From the NCBI RefSeq assembly GCF_900243075.1, contig NZ_OEZH01000005.1, positions 1 to 48,201 of the forward strand: 48,201 bases of DNA. Direction: 5' to 3'. This stretch comes from Clostridioides difficile. GTDB taxonomy: Bacteria; Bacillota; Clostridia; Peptostreptococcales; Peptostreptococcaceae. A program made the position numbers and the translations under genes. The notes below the pieces were generated by a model. It saw only the letters and a program-made list of their open reading frames with translations, had not been told where the DNA came from and ran no database searches. How positions within the stretch are numbered: the first letter of the stretch is position 1; every line of letters starts with the position of its first letter. Positions 35,380 through 44,537 of the stretch are shown here, in pieces.

Positions 35380-36924
35380 TTAAATTAAATCACCAACAAC
35401 TTTTACTTTTATAAGAAGTGCATTACCAGGAAGGTATGCAAGCGGAACATCTTCTATATTTAATACTTCTATAGTATCTTCTTTAGCACCAGCTTTTAGA
35501 GCTTTATTTACAGCCTCTTTTTTTGCATCTTCTATAGCATCTTCCCTAGACATTTTATCTAAACTGTATACTTTTTCTACATCTCCACTTATTTGTCCTA
35601 AAGCTGCACCAATAGCATTTGCAGCAGTATAGTGAGGAGGTCTTATAACATTACTTATACCTCTTAGTTTTTCAGGAACAATTATACTTCCTCCACCAGT
35701 TAAAACCAATTCAACATCATCTTGACTAGTCTTCATTTGGTCTACAGCATCTTCTAATTTTAAAATAACTTCCTTATATACCTCATCACAATACTCTTTA
35801 TCTAAATTTTCAACATTACTTTTTCTATCTTCAAATGCCATATCTAACTTTGTAACAACATCTGATAAAGTTAAAGTATCTCCACCAAATATTATTGCGT
35901 CTTCAGTTATTTTATATCCCACACTTTCAGGACCTATCTTTATATTATCTTTTTCTCCTTTTACACATGTCCCACCAGCAAGACCAATAGTTAAAACATC
36001 TGGCATTCTAAAATTTGTATGTACTCCCCCAATTGTAACTGGAATTGATGATTCTCTAGGGAATCCATTGTATAGTACACCTAAGTCACTTGTAGTTCCT
36101 CCAACATCTAGTACTATTGCATTTTTTACTTCTGATAAGAAAGAAGCCCCTCTTATAGAATTTGTTATTCCACATCCAATTGTAAAAATCGGGTATTTCA
36201 TTGTATACTCTAAATTCATTAATGTTCCATCATTTTGACTGAAATATATTTGAGCATCTATACCTAAATCTTTAAGTGCTTTTTCAAATCCTAAAGATAC
36301 AGCTTTGCCTACTTGAGATAATGCAGAATTTAAAATAGCTCCATTTTCTCTTTCTAATATACCTATATTGCCTATTTCATTTGATAAAGATATAGGAATG
36401 TCCCCTAGAATTTCTCTAACCCACTTTGCAACTTCTTCTTCTTGTTGTTTATTTACTGGAGCAAATACTCCACTTATTGCAACGCTTTCCACTTTGTCTT
36501 TTATTCTGTTGCAAAATTCTACAACTTCATCCTTACAAAGTTCATTTATCTTTCTACCATCGAACTCATATCCACCAGATACCAATATTGAATCTAACTC
36601 TATTTTTTCTCTTAAATCTTCTGGCCAATCTATAAAAGGAAGAATAGCAGTAGTTGCTGGTTTCCCTATTCTTATCATAGCCACATTATTAAGTCTTTTT
36701 CTTTCTACAATAGCATTCGTACAATGAGTTGTACCAAGCATAGCATATTTTATTAATGAATGGTCAATTTTACTTTCATCTATAACTTTTTTTAAGGCAT
36801 TGTAAACACCAGTTTCAACATCTTTTGTAGTTGCCACCTTAACTGAATGAATTACTTTTAATTCCCCATCCAGTATACAAGCATCTGTATTTGTTCCTCC
36901 AACGTCAATTCCTACACGATACAT
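35380..36924 (-). CDS. Hydantoinase/oxoprolinase family protein (HyuA-like)
   Basis: This 514-residue protein has the actin-like ATPase fold of hydantoinase A. The N-terminal YRVGIDVGGTNTDACI is the phosphate-binding motif. GTTHCTNAIVER, VLDVGGTTSDLGVL and LTGGGSIIVPEKL follow in the family order. Members open cyclic amides (hydantoins, 5-oxoproline) using ATP. The start was placed at the ATG at 36924, 8 bases after AGGAGG. It is the last gene of an operon with the DUF917 protein (21 bases upstream) and the NCS1 permease, under a T-box leader. No HyuB partner is present; the DUF917 protein may replace it. Confidence 0.88.
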   Translation of the reverse strand: MYRVGIDVGGTNTDACILDGELKVIHSVKVATTKDVETGVYNALKKVIDESKIDHSLIKYAMLGTTHCTNAIVERKRLNNVAMIRIGKPATTAILPFIDWPEDLREKIELDSILVSGGYEFDGRKINELCKDEVVEFCNRIKDKVESVAISGVFAPVNKQQEEEVAKWVREILGDIPISLSNEIGNIGILERENGAILNSALSQVGKAVSLGFEKALKDLGIDAQIYFSQNDGTLMNLEYTMKYPIFTIGCGITNSIRGASFLSEVKNAIVLDVGGTTSDLGVLYNGFPRESSIPVTIGGVHTNFRMPDVLTIGLAGGTCVKGEKDNIKIGPESVGYKITEDAIIFGGDTLTLSDVVTKLDMAFEDRKSNVENLDKEYCDEVYKEVILKLEDAVDQMKTSQDDVELVLTGGGSIIVPEKLRGISNVIRPPHYTAANAIGAALGQISGDVEKVYSLDKMSREDAIEDAKKEAVNKALKAGAKEDTIEVLNIEDVPLAYLPGNALLIKVKVVGDLI

Positions 36925-36945
36925 CAAAATTTCCTCCTAAACTTT

Positions 36946-38025
36946 TTATTTTCCTTGTAATTCTTCTACTGTTTTATATTCAACATCATATCCAAAGTAT
37001 CCAGGTCCAACTGTCTCAATTCCTTTTTCTGTTCTCCATTTTTCATTACAAGGAAAAGCTACTACCATAACACGAGAACCGTATTTTATTCTTTCTGTAG
37101 TTATTGGAAATCCAGTTTCTAAATCTAATACTGCTATCAAGTCTGGTGTAATACAAAGTGGTGTATCACCTTTTTTTGCAATTAAATTCTCATTTTGGAA
37201 TAATATAGAATACTCTCCATCATATTCATTAATTCCAGCAAAAAAGGCATGTCCTCTAGTAAATCCACCTTTCAACTCTCTCTTAATATCAATTACTTTT
37301 CCTTCAAACAATTTGTATCCATTTAATTCTTTTAGTATATTTCCAACAGCACCTTTTGAATCGGATTTATTTTCAAGTAAAAATCCTCCTATAGTTTCAG
37401 CTATTGTAAGTGTATTACCTATAGCAGCTTTTTTAACTTGAGCCCCACTTAAATTATAGTCACTAATAGAAGAACTTCCTCCCATTTCTACAGTTAAGGT
37501 TCTAGCCAGTCTTTCTGACCAAATTCCATCCACAGGATAAAGAATAGCAGAATTACCTTTTTCATCAGACATTACAGCAGGAGATGCCTCATATCCTTCA
37601 AGATAAAAAGTTACCATTTGAGCTTCAGGAAAAGCTCTCCCCATAGAATCTGCGTCTAAGATAGGAAGTCCTTTTTTTGCAGCAACTGCTATTGGCATAA
37701 GTGAATTTATCCCACCTATTTCTATAGGAATTATAACATCTACTTTTCTATTTAATAATTTTTCCATTATCTCTAAAGGTGTAGTTAATTCCACTTCAGA
37801 AAGTAATTTTTCTATTGTAATTACAGGAGAACCCATACCAGATACTGGAACTACTAGAGCATCATCATCAAGTTCATCCAAGCTTATTACTTTTACAGGA
37901 CCATACTTTTTAATTGCTTGTTTTGCAACTAATTTACCTACATATGGGTCACCTCCACCTCCAGTTCCAAGTACTGCTGCACCAACTGCTATTTTATCTA
38001 CACTTTCTTCTGTTAAAAATCTCAT
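36946..38025 (-). CDS. DUF917-family protein (S-methyl-thiohydantoin desulfurase-like domain)
   Basis: This is a 359-residue protein. The N-terminal GAAVLGTGGGGDPYVGKL, then VPVSGMGSPVITIEKLL, IPIEIGGINSLMPIAVAAK and LDADSMGRAFPEAQMVTF, are typical of DUF917, a family usually found with hydantoinase A genes. The C-terminal part matches the S-methyl-thiohydantoin type domain. Its biochemical role is not settled; it probably works with the HyuA-like protein on a cyclic substrate taken up by the permease. GAGGA-type ribosome site before the ATG. It lies 53 bases after the permease gene. Confidence 0.87.
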   Translation of the reverse strand: MRFLTEESVDKIAVGAAVLGTGGGGDPYVGKLVAKQAIKKYGPVKVISLDELDDDALVVPVSGMGSPVITIEKLLSEVELTTPLEIMEKLLNRKVDVIIPIEIGGINSLMPIAVAAKKGLPILDADSMGRAFPEAQMVTFYLEGYEASPAVMSDEKGNSAILYPVDGIWSERLARTLTVEMGGSSSISDYNLSGAQVKKAAIGNTLTIAETIGGFLLENKSDSKGAVGNILKELNGYKLFEGKVIDIKRELKGGFTRGHAFFAGINEYDGEYSILFQNENLIAKKGDTPLCITPDLIAVLDLETGFPITTERIKYGSRVMVVAFPCNEKWRTEKGIETVGPGYFGYDVEYKTVEELQGK

Positions 38026-38078
38026 GTTACTTTCTCCTCATATTTCAATTTTATTTTATACTTTATAAACAAACTTCA

Positions 38079-39368
38079 TTATACTGCTTTGTCTATTTCT
38101 TGCTTATTTTTCACTGAACAAAGCACTTTTCCAATAATAGATTGTACTATAAATCCTGCTATAAATCCATCTAAAGGAGCTATAGTAGTAAGAGTTATAA
38201 ATCCATATGTTGAAAGGTAAGTTATTAATATACCAATTATCCAAGACACTATTGAACGTTTAACTATTGGTTTATATAATACACCTTTATCAAAACCTTT
38301 AAGCTCTTGCTTTACTATGTAATATTCTGCTGTATATACACCACCAACAGGTGCAATTACAATTCCAAGTAAATTCAAAAATCCTATAAAACCTTCATAT
38401 ATTCCAAATACAGCTAATAATGTAGCCACAATACCAAGAACTATAGTTAATACTTTCTCAGGAGCTTTCTTAAGTACAAGAGCTATACTTAGTGATGCTG
38501 AATATACATTACTTGTATTTGTAGTCCATTGAGCTAATGTAAGTACAATTATACCTGGTATAGCAATTCCTAATGTAATAAAAATTCTCATAATATCAGA
38601 AGTCCCCATACATTTTACTAATATTATTGAAACTATTATCATAAAAGCATTTCCAAATTGTATTCCTAAGAAACTTGAAAGTGCACAATCTCTTCTACTT
38701 TTAGCCCAACGGCTTATATCAGGAGATACTATTGCACCAACTATTATTATACTCATTGATAAAGAAACTCCACCTGCAAATGTCATAGTAGATTTCATAT
38801 TATCATCAACTGGAATTCCATTTGCTCTAAAGGCTAAAAATATAGTTAACATCATAAGAATTAATAAGAATGGTACTGAATATACACTAAGCTTTTCCAT
38901 TGCTTTATATCCATAAATTGCAGTACTCATCATCAAGAGACCACCTATGAGACTTAAAATCTGCATACTCACATCTAGATTAAATATATCTTTTATTATT
39001 ATCTGTGCATTTTGGGCAAAGAAACCTACTTGAACTCCAAACCACCCTAATAGAGAAACTCCTATAACTAGAGAAAATATTTTTGCTCCAGCTTCTCCAA
39101 ATACATACTTTGTTATCATAGATGTAGATAAACTTGTAGATGAACCAACCAAAGAGCATGTAGTATACAAAATTGCAGAAAAAAATGAACCAACAATTAC
39201 TGACAATATTGCTTGTTTCATTGGCATACTCTGTGCCAACTCAGCCCCTAAGATAACAGATGATAAATCCACACCTATTGCTACTAAAACTGAAAACATA
39301 GCTACCCAACCACGTTTTTGATTCTCTGGAATCTGTTCCAGAGCATAGTTAATTTTTTCTTCTTCCAT
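38079..39368 (-). CDS. NCS1-family (CodB/allantoin type) permease
   Basis: This protein of about 429 residues has some 12 membrane helices. NCS1 features include GWVAMFSVLVAIGVDLSSVILGAEL at the start, GSFFSAILYTTCSLVGSSTSLS, and IIVGAIVSPDISRWAKS, which matches the PDxxRY-like loop of cytosine permeases. Family members carry cytosine, allantoin or hydantoins with Na+ or H+. The start was put at the ATG at 39368 (GGAGG 7 bases upstream); the ATG two codons earlier is too close. It is the first gene after the T-box leader. Together with the DUF917 and HyuA-like genes this suggests import and opening of a hydantoin-like ring. Confidence 0.88.
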   Translation of the reverse strand: MEEEKINYALEQIPENQKRGWVAMFSVLVAIGVDLSSVILGAELAQSMPMKQAILSVIVGSFFSAILYTTCSLVGSSTSLSTSMITKYVFGEAGAKIFSLVIGVSLLGWFGVQVGFFAQNAQIIIKDIFNLDVSMQILSLIGGLLMMSTAIYGYKAMEKLSVYSVPFLLILMMLTIFLAFRANGIPVDDNMKSTMTFAGGVSLSMSIIIVGAIVSPDISRWAKSRRDCALSSFLGIQFGNAFMIIVSIILVKCMGTSDIMRIFITLGIAIPGIIVLTLAQWTTNTSNVYSASLSIALVLKKAPEKVLTIVLGIVATLLAVFGIYEGFIGFLNLLGIVIAPVGGVYTAEYYIVKQELKGFDKGVLYKPIVKRSIVSWIIGILITYLSTYGFITLTTIAPLDGFIAGFIVQSIIGKVLCSVKNKQEIDKAV

Positions 39369-39374
39369 TTTCAT

Positions 39375-39506
39375 CCCTCCATTTAAATCGTAAAGCCACT
39401 GACTTTAGCATATTTTACAATTTTCTAATTTATAAATTTATTAACTATCATATTTTTATACTTTTCATTTAATATATAGTTTTAAATTTTCTGAAATAAG
39501 TTTATA
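39375..39506. other. Leader-gene spacer
   Basis: About 130 AT-rich bases lie between the T-box terminator and the permease start. Nothing beyond the ribosome site was seen. Confidence 0.4.
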
Positions 39507-39732
39507 ATAAAAAACGCCTCTTGGAAAAATCCAAGAGACGAATATAAATCCGTGTTACCACTCTTATTAGTAAAAATTAATTTTACTCACTCATTTTCTT
39601 AAGGCGAATTAAACCACTATTATAATATAATTACAATAGTATTCTCCAAAGTCCTTTTCACATAAATTCCAATATTAGTTCTCAGCCAAATCTAACTCTC
39701 TGTAAAATTTCTTTATGCTACTTTCTTCTTCT
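39507..39732 (-). promoter_or_regulatory. T-box riboswitch, specifier probably AGG (Arg)
   Basis: On the minus strand a Stem I is formed by AAAG/CTTT and CATAAA/TTTATG. Its specifier loop reads TGAAA-AGG-A (39660-39652), in the same register as the known glyQS loop CGAAA-GGC-A. AGTGGTAACACGG (39562-39550) is the T-box that pairs with the uncharged tRNA end. CGTCTCTTGG/CCAAGAGGCG followed by a T run (39540-39507) is the terminator that competes with the antiterminator. Uncharged tRNA-Arg should therefore switch on the permease/DUF917/hydantoinase operon. The class is certain; the amino acid depends on the register of the loop. Confidence 0.88.
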
Positions 39733-39773
39733 ACGAATATATAATATTGATTTGTAGTTAATTTATGATTTAT

Positions 39774-39802
39774 ATCATAATATATATGCAATATTTTGTC
39801 AA
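39774..39802 (-). promoter_or_regulatory. Sigma-A promoter of the T-box operon
   Basis: The minus strand has a perfect TTGACA (39802-39797), a 17-base spacer and TATGAT (39779-39774). Transcription would start near 39767, about 40 bases before Stem I of the T-box leader. The bases from here to 40027 hold no gene. Confidence 0.85.
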
Positions 39803-40023
39803 CTTAAAAAGTCAATTACTTGCATTTTTTAGTTTTATATGTAATTTTTTATATTATTACTATACTTATATTATGTATTTTTTTAAATTTCATCAAAATT
39901 TATTTTTTTATACTTTATTATCTATAAATTTACAGCATGAATAATATACACTCAAATAATTAATTTTATATAAAATATCTTTCAAAGTATATAAAAAAAA
40001 TATTATATTTTAAAATTACAAAA

Positions 40024-40053
40024 CAAAAAGCTATGATTTTACGTTCATAGCTT
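40024..40053 (-). terminator. Terminator of the molybdenum cofactor operon
   Basis: AAGCTATGA (40028-40036) pairs with TCATAGCTT (40045-40053). The minus strand continues as TTTTTGTTTTG. It is about 27 bases after the MOSC gene stop. Confidence 0.8.
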
Positions 40054-40079
40054 AATATAATTATATTTTAATAGTAATT

Positions 40080-40514
40080 TTATTGAATTATATCTATTGA
40101 ATCTTCAACTTTTATAATACCTTCCTTTATAACTTTTACAAAAATTCCCTCTCGTGGCATTACACAGTCTCCTGTCAATTTTTTAATTTCACATCCACTG
40201 TGACACTTTTTCCCTATTTGAGTTACTTCAACTTCACATTGCCCTATTCTCAACTTTGTACCAATAGGTAGTGAAAATACTTCTATTCCTTCTGTAGTTA
40301 TATTTTCAGCAAAATCTCCAAATTTTAATTGGCCAAAACCCCTCATTTTCATTTTATCTATACTTTCTTTTCCAAGTAAGCTTATTTGACGATGCCAGTT
40401 CCCTGCATGTGCATCTCCAACTATTCCATGATTTACTTTTAATTCTGCACATTGTACAGGAACCTTAATTACACCCTTTTTCTCACTTATATTTATTGAT
40501 ACTACCTTAGCCAT
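40080..40514 (-). CDS. MOSC-domain protein
   Basis: This 144-residue, single-domain MOSC protein has HGIVGDAHAGNWHRQISLL near the start and CHSGCEIKKLTGDCVMPREGIFVKV toward the end. The latter contains the conserved Cys that in the family carries sulfur for the molybdenum cofactor. Stand-alone MOSC proteins are thought to bind or modify the cofactor. GGAGG lies 8 bases before the ATG. It is the last gene of a run moaA-moaC-MOSC, which supports a role in cofactor sulfuration or transfer. Confidence 0.9.
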   Translation of the reverse strand: MAKVVSINISEKKGVIKVPVQCAELKVNHGIVGDAHAGNWHRQISLLGKESIDKMKMRGFGQLKFGDFAENITTEGIEVFSLPIGTKLRIGQCEVEVTQIGKKCHSGCEIKKLTGDCVMPREGIFVKVIKEGIIKVEDSIDIIQ

Positions 40515-40548
40515 ATTTCCTCCAAATTTTCACCCATATATTATTAAT

Positions 40549-41019
40549 TTACTCGAACTTAAAATCTCCTGATTTTCCACCATTCTTCTCCACAAGATGT
40601 ATATTACTTATAACCATTTTTTTGTCAACTGCTTTACACATATCATAAATTGTAAGTGCTGCTAAAGAACATGCACTTAAAGCTTCCATTTCTACTCCAG
40701 TTTTTCCAAGAGATTTACAAGTTGCATATATCTTAATAGCAGACATAGAATCATCTATATCAAACTCCAAATCACATCCAACTAATTTAATCTGATGGCA
40801 CATTGGTATATTTGAAGATGTATTTTTAGCTCCCATTATACCTGCAACTTGAGCTACAGATAAAACATCTCCTTTTTTTATCTGACCATTTTTTACTTTT
40901 TCTAAAGCTTCTTGACTGAGAGTAATTGTAGCTGTTGCCACAGCTGTTCTTTTAGTATCATCTTTTTCACTTATATCCACCATCTTGGCATACCCTTTTT
41001 CATTTATATGTGTTAACAT
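40549..41019 (-). CDS. moaC: Cyclic pyranopterin monophosphate synthase MoaC
   Basis: This is a 156-residue MoaC. It has [16 protein letters not shown] near the start, [17 protein letters not shown] (the conserved Cys-His active-site region), [29 protein letters not shown], and the end VEKNGGKSG. With MoaA it makes cyclic pyranopterin monophosphate from GTP, the first step of molybdenum cofactor synthesis. The ATG lies 3 bases after the moaA stop, with GGAGG inside the last codons of moaA. Confidence 0.96.
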   Translation of the reverse strand: MLTHINEKGYAKMVDISEKDDTKRTAVATATITLSQEALEKVKNGQIKKGDVLSVAQVAGIMGAKNTSSNIPMCHQIKLVGCDLEFDIDDSMSAIKIYATCKSLGKTGVEMEALSACSLAALTIYDMCKAVDKKMVISNIHLVEKNGGKSGDFKFE

Positions 41020-41022
41020 TGC

Positions 41023-41982
41023 TTATCCTCCAATTTCATACATACGCCTATTTGTATCACTACATTTATTTTCTATTAAATGATGCTTTTCTGGTTTTTG
41101 TTTTATTATATCTTTCATAGATTCTCTAAATAACAATGGTTTATGTAAAAATGGTTTTATATCTATCTCTTCTTTTGAATGGAGACATAATTTTATTGCA
41201 CCACTAGAAGTAAGTCTAATACGATTACAAGTGTTGCAAAATGAACAGCTTAATGGAGTTATAATTCCTATTCGTCCTTTAGCTCCTTTAAACATATAAT
41301 ATTCTGCTGTGCTTTTCTCATCATTTTTAACTTTATATAAACCATATATTTTTTCAATCATTTCTTTTACATTAAAATAACCTTTTTTATAAACTCTATT
41401 AGCCTCACCTAATGGCATTAGCTCTATAAATCTTACATCAATTGGTGATTTAACTGTTAAAAACATAAAGTCTTTAAGTTCATCATCATTAAATCCACTT
41501 ATAGCAACACAATTTAGCTTTACTTTTATGCCTAAATTTAAACACGATTCAATCGATTTTAAAACATCTTTTAAATTTCCACCTCTTGTTACAGATTTAT
41601 ATTTATATTCCTTCAAAGAATCTAAACTTATATTTACTTTATTTAAACCACATTTTTCAAGCTCAAATATTCTATCAGAAAGTCCAATAGCATTAGTGGT
41701 CATTCCAATATTATTTATTCCACATTCTTCTTTTGTAAATTTTATAAGTTCATTCAAGTTAGGATATAAAAGTGGTTCTCCTCCAGTAAATCTAACTTTT
41801 GTTATTCCTTGCTCTGCCATAGCCTTTATAATAAATTTGTAATCTTCAAAACTTAAATTTTCATTTATATAATTTTTATCAAATTTTACATCTGGTGGCA
41901 TACAATAAACACACCTTAAATTACACTTATCTGTAAGTGAAATACGAAGGTAGTCTATTTTTCTTCCATAATTATCAATCAT
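41023..41982 (-). CDS. moaA: GTP 3',8-cyclase MoaA (radical SAM)
   Basis: This is a 319-residue MoaA. The N-terminal radical-SAM cluster motif C20-x3-C24-x2-C27 is in KCNLRCVYC. The GGEP motif follows (FTGGEPLLYP). The C-terminal second cluster is C249-x2-C252-x13-C266. The chain ends in a Gly-Gly pair, which in MoaA reaches into the active site. It turns GTP into 3',8-cyclo-7,8-dihydro-GTP for MoaC. It lies 46 bases after the mogA-like gene and directly before moaC. The enzyme looks complete and needs two [4Fe-4S] clusters. Confidence 0.96.
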   Translation of the reverse strand: MIDNYGRKIDYLRISLTDKCNLRCVYCMPPDVKFDKNYINENLSFEDYKFIIKAMAEQGITKVRFTGGEPLLYPNLNELIKFTKEECGINNIGMTTNAIGLSDRIFELEKCGLNKVNISLDSLKEYKYKSVTRGGNLKDVLKSIESCLNLGIKVKLNCVAISGFNDDELKDFMFLTVKSPIDVRFIELMPLGEANRVYKKGYFNVKEMIEKIYGLYKVKNDEKSTAEYYMFKGAKGRIGIITPLSCSFCNTCNRIRLTSSGAIKLCLHSKEEIDIKPFLHKPLLFRESMKDIIKQKPEKHHLIENKCSDTNRRMYEIGG

Positions 41983-42028
41983 ACTCTATCTACCTCTTTG
42001 TCTATTTTTTATCTATCTAAATTATGTA

Positions 42029-42532
42029 CTATTCACTTTTTTTAGTGGCACATTCTGTAGCTTCTCCTCTTAAAATTTCTATACCATGGTCTAAAACATC
42101 AATGATAAAACTCAGATTTTCAACTGCACCTTTTGGACTTCCAGGTAAATTTATTATTATAGAATTTTTTCTTATTCCACTTACACCTCTACTTAGTATA
42201 GCTTTTTTGGTAATTTCTGTAGATTTCATTCTCATATATTCACTAAGACCTGGTATCTCTTTTTCTAACACCTCTTTAGTTGCTTCTGGAGTTATATCTC
42301 TTTTTGAAAAACCAGTACCTCCATTAGTAAGAATTAAGTCTATTTTATTGCTATTACAAAATTTTATAATATTTTCCTTTAGCATTTCCTTATCATCTTT
42401 TATCAATATGTATTCAATAACTTTGTAAACTCCTGTATTTTCAACAAATTCAGTTAATTTTTTTCCTGTTATATCTTCTCTTTTTCCTTCATATCCTTTA
42501 TCACTAAGTGTTATAATTGCAACATTAAACAT
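42029..42532 (-). CDS. MogA/MoaB-family molybdopterin adenylyltransferase
   Basis: This is a 167-residue protein. It has VAIITLSDKGYEGKREDITG near the start, LILTNGGTGFSKRDITPEAT (the molybdopterin-binding loop) and INLPGSPKGAVENL near the end. This is the MogA/MoaB fold that adenylates molybdopterin before metal insertion. GGGGTGA lies before the ATG. It is the first gene of the run leading into moaA, moaC and the MOSC gene. Whether it is MogA or MoaB cannot be told from motifs alone. Confidence 0.93.
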   Translation of the reverse strand: MFNVAIITLSDKGYEGKREDITGKKLTEFVENTGVYKVIEYILIKDDKEMLKENIIKFCNSNKIDLILTNGGTGFSKRDITPEATKEVLEKEIPGLSEYMRMKSTEITKKAILSRGVSGIRKNSIIINLPGSPKGAVENLSFIIDVLDHGIEILRGEATECATKKSE

Positions 42533-42950
42533 ATAATTTCACCCCTCTATACATTGATTAAGCCCCTATAAACACAAATCTCATTTAATAAAATCTACTC
42601 TATTTTATTTACTTTTTCCTCAGTAATATAACATATTATATTTATTTTTTTAATTATATCACCTATTAATACATACATTTTTTATTATTCCAACGTTCTC
42701 AAAATGAAAGATATTACTTTATAGCTATATCAAATATAAAACTAGTATATATGTAATTTATATAACAAATGTGCGAGTACTTTCAATTTCTATAATTATT
42801 ATAACATTATTAATATTTTTCTCTACCAATAAAATTTTTAAAGTCTATACCATATATTATATAATATAATTTTACTTATTTATATAATATCAGCCTAATT
42901 TTGTTGTCATAATGATTAAAATTCTCTTTTATATTAGTTTTTTCAAATAA
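42533..42950. other. AT-rich intergenic region upstream of the mogA-like gene
   Basis: Some 420 bases of strongly AT-rich DNA hold no open frame of note. They must contain the promoter of the mogA/moaA/moaC/MOSC run. I looked for a molybdenum-cofactor riboswitch-like pattern and did not see one I could defend. Confidence 0.4.
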
Positions 42951-42990
42951 AAAAAGGCACCCATAAAATTTTTAAAAGATGCCTCTTTTT
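42946..42990 (-). terminator. Terminator after the YbjQ-like gene
   Basis: AGAGGCATC pairs with GGTGCCTT (one T-G pair) around an AT-rich loop, and the minus strand then runs into Ts. It lies about 15 bases after the YbjQ-like stop. Confidence 0.8.
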
Positions 42991-43003
42991 AACTATTTAT
43001 ATT

Positions 43004-43342
43004 TTATTTTCCAACCACATCATTATCATCTTCTAAAATAACTGCTGTTCCATAAGCAAGCATTTCTGCTGCACCTTGCATAACTGAAGCTGAAGACAGT
43101 CTGAATGCTATTACTGCATTTGCACCTTTAGCTTCTGCATCTTCAACCATTCTACCTATGGCAATTTGTCTTGCTTCTGTAAGCATTTCATTATATCCTG
43201 TAAGTTCTCCTCCCACAAGATTTTTAAAACTTGCGCCTATATCTTTTCCAACATGTTTTGCTCTTATTGTACTACCTCTTACTAGTCCTAAAACTTCTGA
43301 TATCTTTTTGCCTTCTACTTTTTCTGTAGTTACTATTAACAT
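43004..43342 (-). CDS. YbjQ-like (UPF0145) heavy-metal-binding-domain protein
   Basis: This is a 112-residue protein. It has VTTEKVEGKKISEVLGLVRGSTIRAKH, GGELTGYNEMLTEARQIAIGRMVEDAEAKGANAVIAFR and a tail with AEMLAYGTAVILE. This is the YbjQ family, which forms ring-shaped pentamers and was named for a possible metal role; the function is not settled. AAGGAG lies 8 bases before the ATG. It sits between two molybdenum-cofactor gene groups but seems to be a separate unit with its own terminator. Confidence 0.92.
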   Translation of the reverse strand: MLIVTTEKVEGKKISEVLGLVRGSTIRAKHVGKDIGASFKNLVGGELTGYNEMLTEARQIAIGRMVEDAEAKGANAVIAFRLSSASVMQGAAEMLAYGTAVILEDDNDVVGK

Positions 43343-43500
43343 AATATATCAACTCCTTAGTATCCTATTTAATATATTATATCATGTAATCCATAATCTT
43401 TTAACAAATATTGTAACTTAATGTTTCATTAGCAAATCTATACTATAAAATAATATGTTCTATTAACTAGTTATATCTTTTATTATTAAAATGTATAATC

Positions 43501-43872
43501 TTATCTAGTCAACTCATCATACAAGCTTAAATTATATTCTACATTTAATTTTAAATCTTTGGTCTTTTTAATCATCATTTCACTAAAGCTTCCTTTTTCA
43601 AACCATATATTTTGTATATCCAAAAGTTCTACTTCTTCTAAAATTACATCCATCTTAGACTGTTTGTCAATAATGGCTACAACATCAATATTGTGTGGAA
43701 CATCTTTTAAGCACTCATACACATCTATACCATCAATAGGTTTCTTCTCTTCATCTATAGCAACAACTTTATACATATTCTTTTTAAGTTCATCTAATAT
43801 TTTATATGCTTTGCTTTCTTCATCGCTATTATTTAGTATTACTGCCCAAGAATCGCATTTAAGTAAATTCAT
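43501..43872 (-). CDS. CoA-binding-domain-like protein (YccU type, short)
   Basis: This 123-residue protein has a Rossmann-like order: SWAVILNNSDEESKAYKILDELKK, YKVVAIDEEKKPIDGIDVYECLKDVPHNIDVVAII and a final DIQNIWFEKGSFSE, where CoA-binding proteins have W-x-Q-x-G. It looks like a shortened member of that family. The Gly-rich first loop is changed (NNSDEES), so CoA binding is doubtful. GGAGAG lies before the ATG. It follows mobA by 47 bases on the same strand and is probably co-transcribed. Confidence 0.7.
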   Translation of the reverse strand: MNLLKCDSWAVILNNSDEESKAYKILDELKKNMYKVVAIDEEKKPIDGIDVYECLKDVPHNIDVVAIIDKQSKMDVILEEVELLDIQNIWFEKGSFSEMMIKKTKDLKLNVEYNLSLYDELTR

Positions 43873-43919
43873 AAACTCTCCTCCATATAAATCCTACTCT
43901 ATTTTACAATCATAGCTAA

Positions 43920-44468
43920 TTAAACTCTAGTTAATTTTTCATACTCATCAATAGTGTTTACATTTAAAAATAAATCTTCTTCATCAAAGTATATATAGCT
44001 TTTATCTATTTTGTCTATAAGGCTTCTGAGCTTTAAATCATTCTCCCCTATACATAAAGATACCTTATTTATTATACTCTTTTTATATCCAGAACACAAT
44101 GGTTGTAACTTTCCATTTGTCACCGAAATCACACTTTTGTCATCCATTTCATTAGCTATTCTTTCAACCACTTTATTATTTAGATATGGCATATCACATG
44201 CAACTGTAACTATATCATACTTTGCATATTCAAGAGCAGTATATATTCCTCCAATTGGACCAACATTTTTTACTATATCATTATAAACTCTAATATCATA
44301 TTTAGAATATAATTCTTCATTATTAGATATTATTATTACCTCATTAAAATTTTTAAATACTTCTATTGCAATTTCAATAAAAAGCTTTTCATGTAGCTCT
44401 AGAAAGGCTTTATCTCTCCCCATTCTAGAATTTTTTCCCCCAGCCAAAATCACACCTGTTCTCTCTAT
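43920..44468 (-). CDS. mobA: Molybdenum cofactor guanylyltransferase MobA-like, likely AUA start
   Basis: This nucleotidyltransferase of about 182 residues has GVILAGGKNSRMGRDKAFLEL near the start (the GTP-binding loop), VACDMPYLN with the metal-binding Asp, and GPIGGIYTALEYAKYD. MobA joins GMP to molybdopterin. The only good ribosome site is AGAGGAGG at 44486-44479, and no ATG, GTG or TTG in frame follows at the right distance; an ATA at 44468 lies 8 bases from it and gives the family-like start (M)-E-R-T-G-V-I-L-A-G-G. The frame also opens upstream from ATG 44537, but that ATG lies in the terminator of the preceding gene. An ATT at 44474 is the other choice. Confidence 0.82.
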   Translation of the reverse strand: MERTGVILAGGKNSRMGRDKAFLELHEKLFIEIAIEVFKNFNEVIIISNNEELYSKYDIRVYNDIVKNVGPIGGIYTALEYAKYDIVTVACDMPYLNNKVVERIANEMDDKSVISVTNGKLQPLCSGYKKSIINKVSLCIGENDLKLRSLIDKIDKSYIYFDEEDLFLNVNTIDEYEKLTRV

Positions 44469-44515
44469 ACAAATCGCCTCCTCTAAAATAATTTTATTTA
44501 ATTCATATATATTTG

Positions 44516-44537
44516 AAAAATGGCGCACTAGCGCCAT
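44516..44537 (-). terminator. Terminator after the (p)ppGpp synthetase gene
   Basis: ATGGCGC-TAGT-GCGCCAT followed by Ts (minus strand, 44537-44516) forms a short, strong GC stem 16 bases after the synthetase stop. It overlaps the ATG that opens the longest frame of mobA, which argues against that start. Confidence 0.85.

Noticed and set aside
42533-42950. Molybdenum-cofactor riboswitch before the mogA-like gene
   Set aside because: The place is right, but I could not find the conserved core by eye; a covariance-model search would settle it.
44469-44537. N-terminal extension of mobA from ATG 44537
   Set aside because: The ATG lies in a GC-rich terminator hairpin of the previous gene, has no ribosome site, and adds 23 residues not expected in the family.
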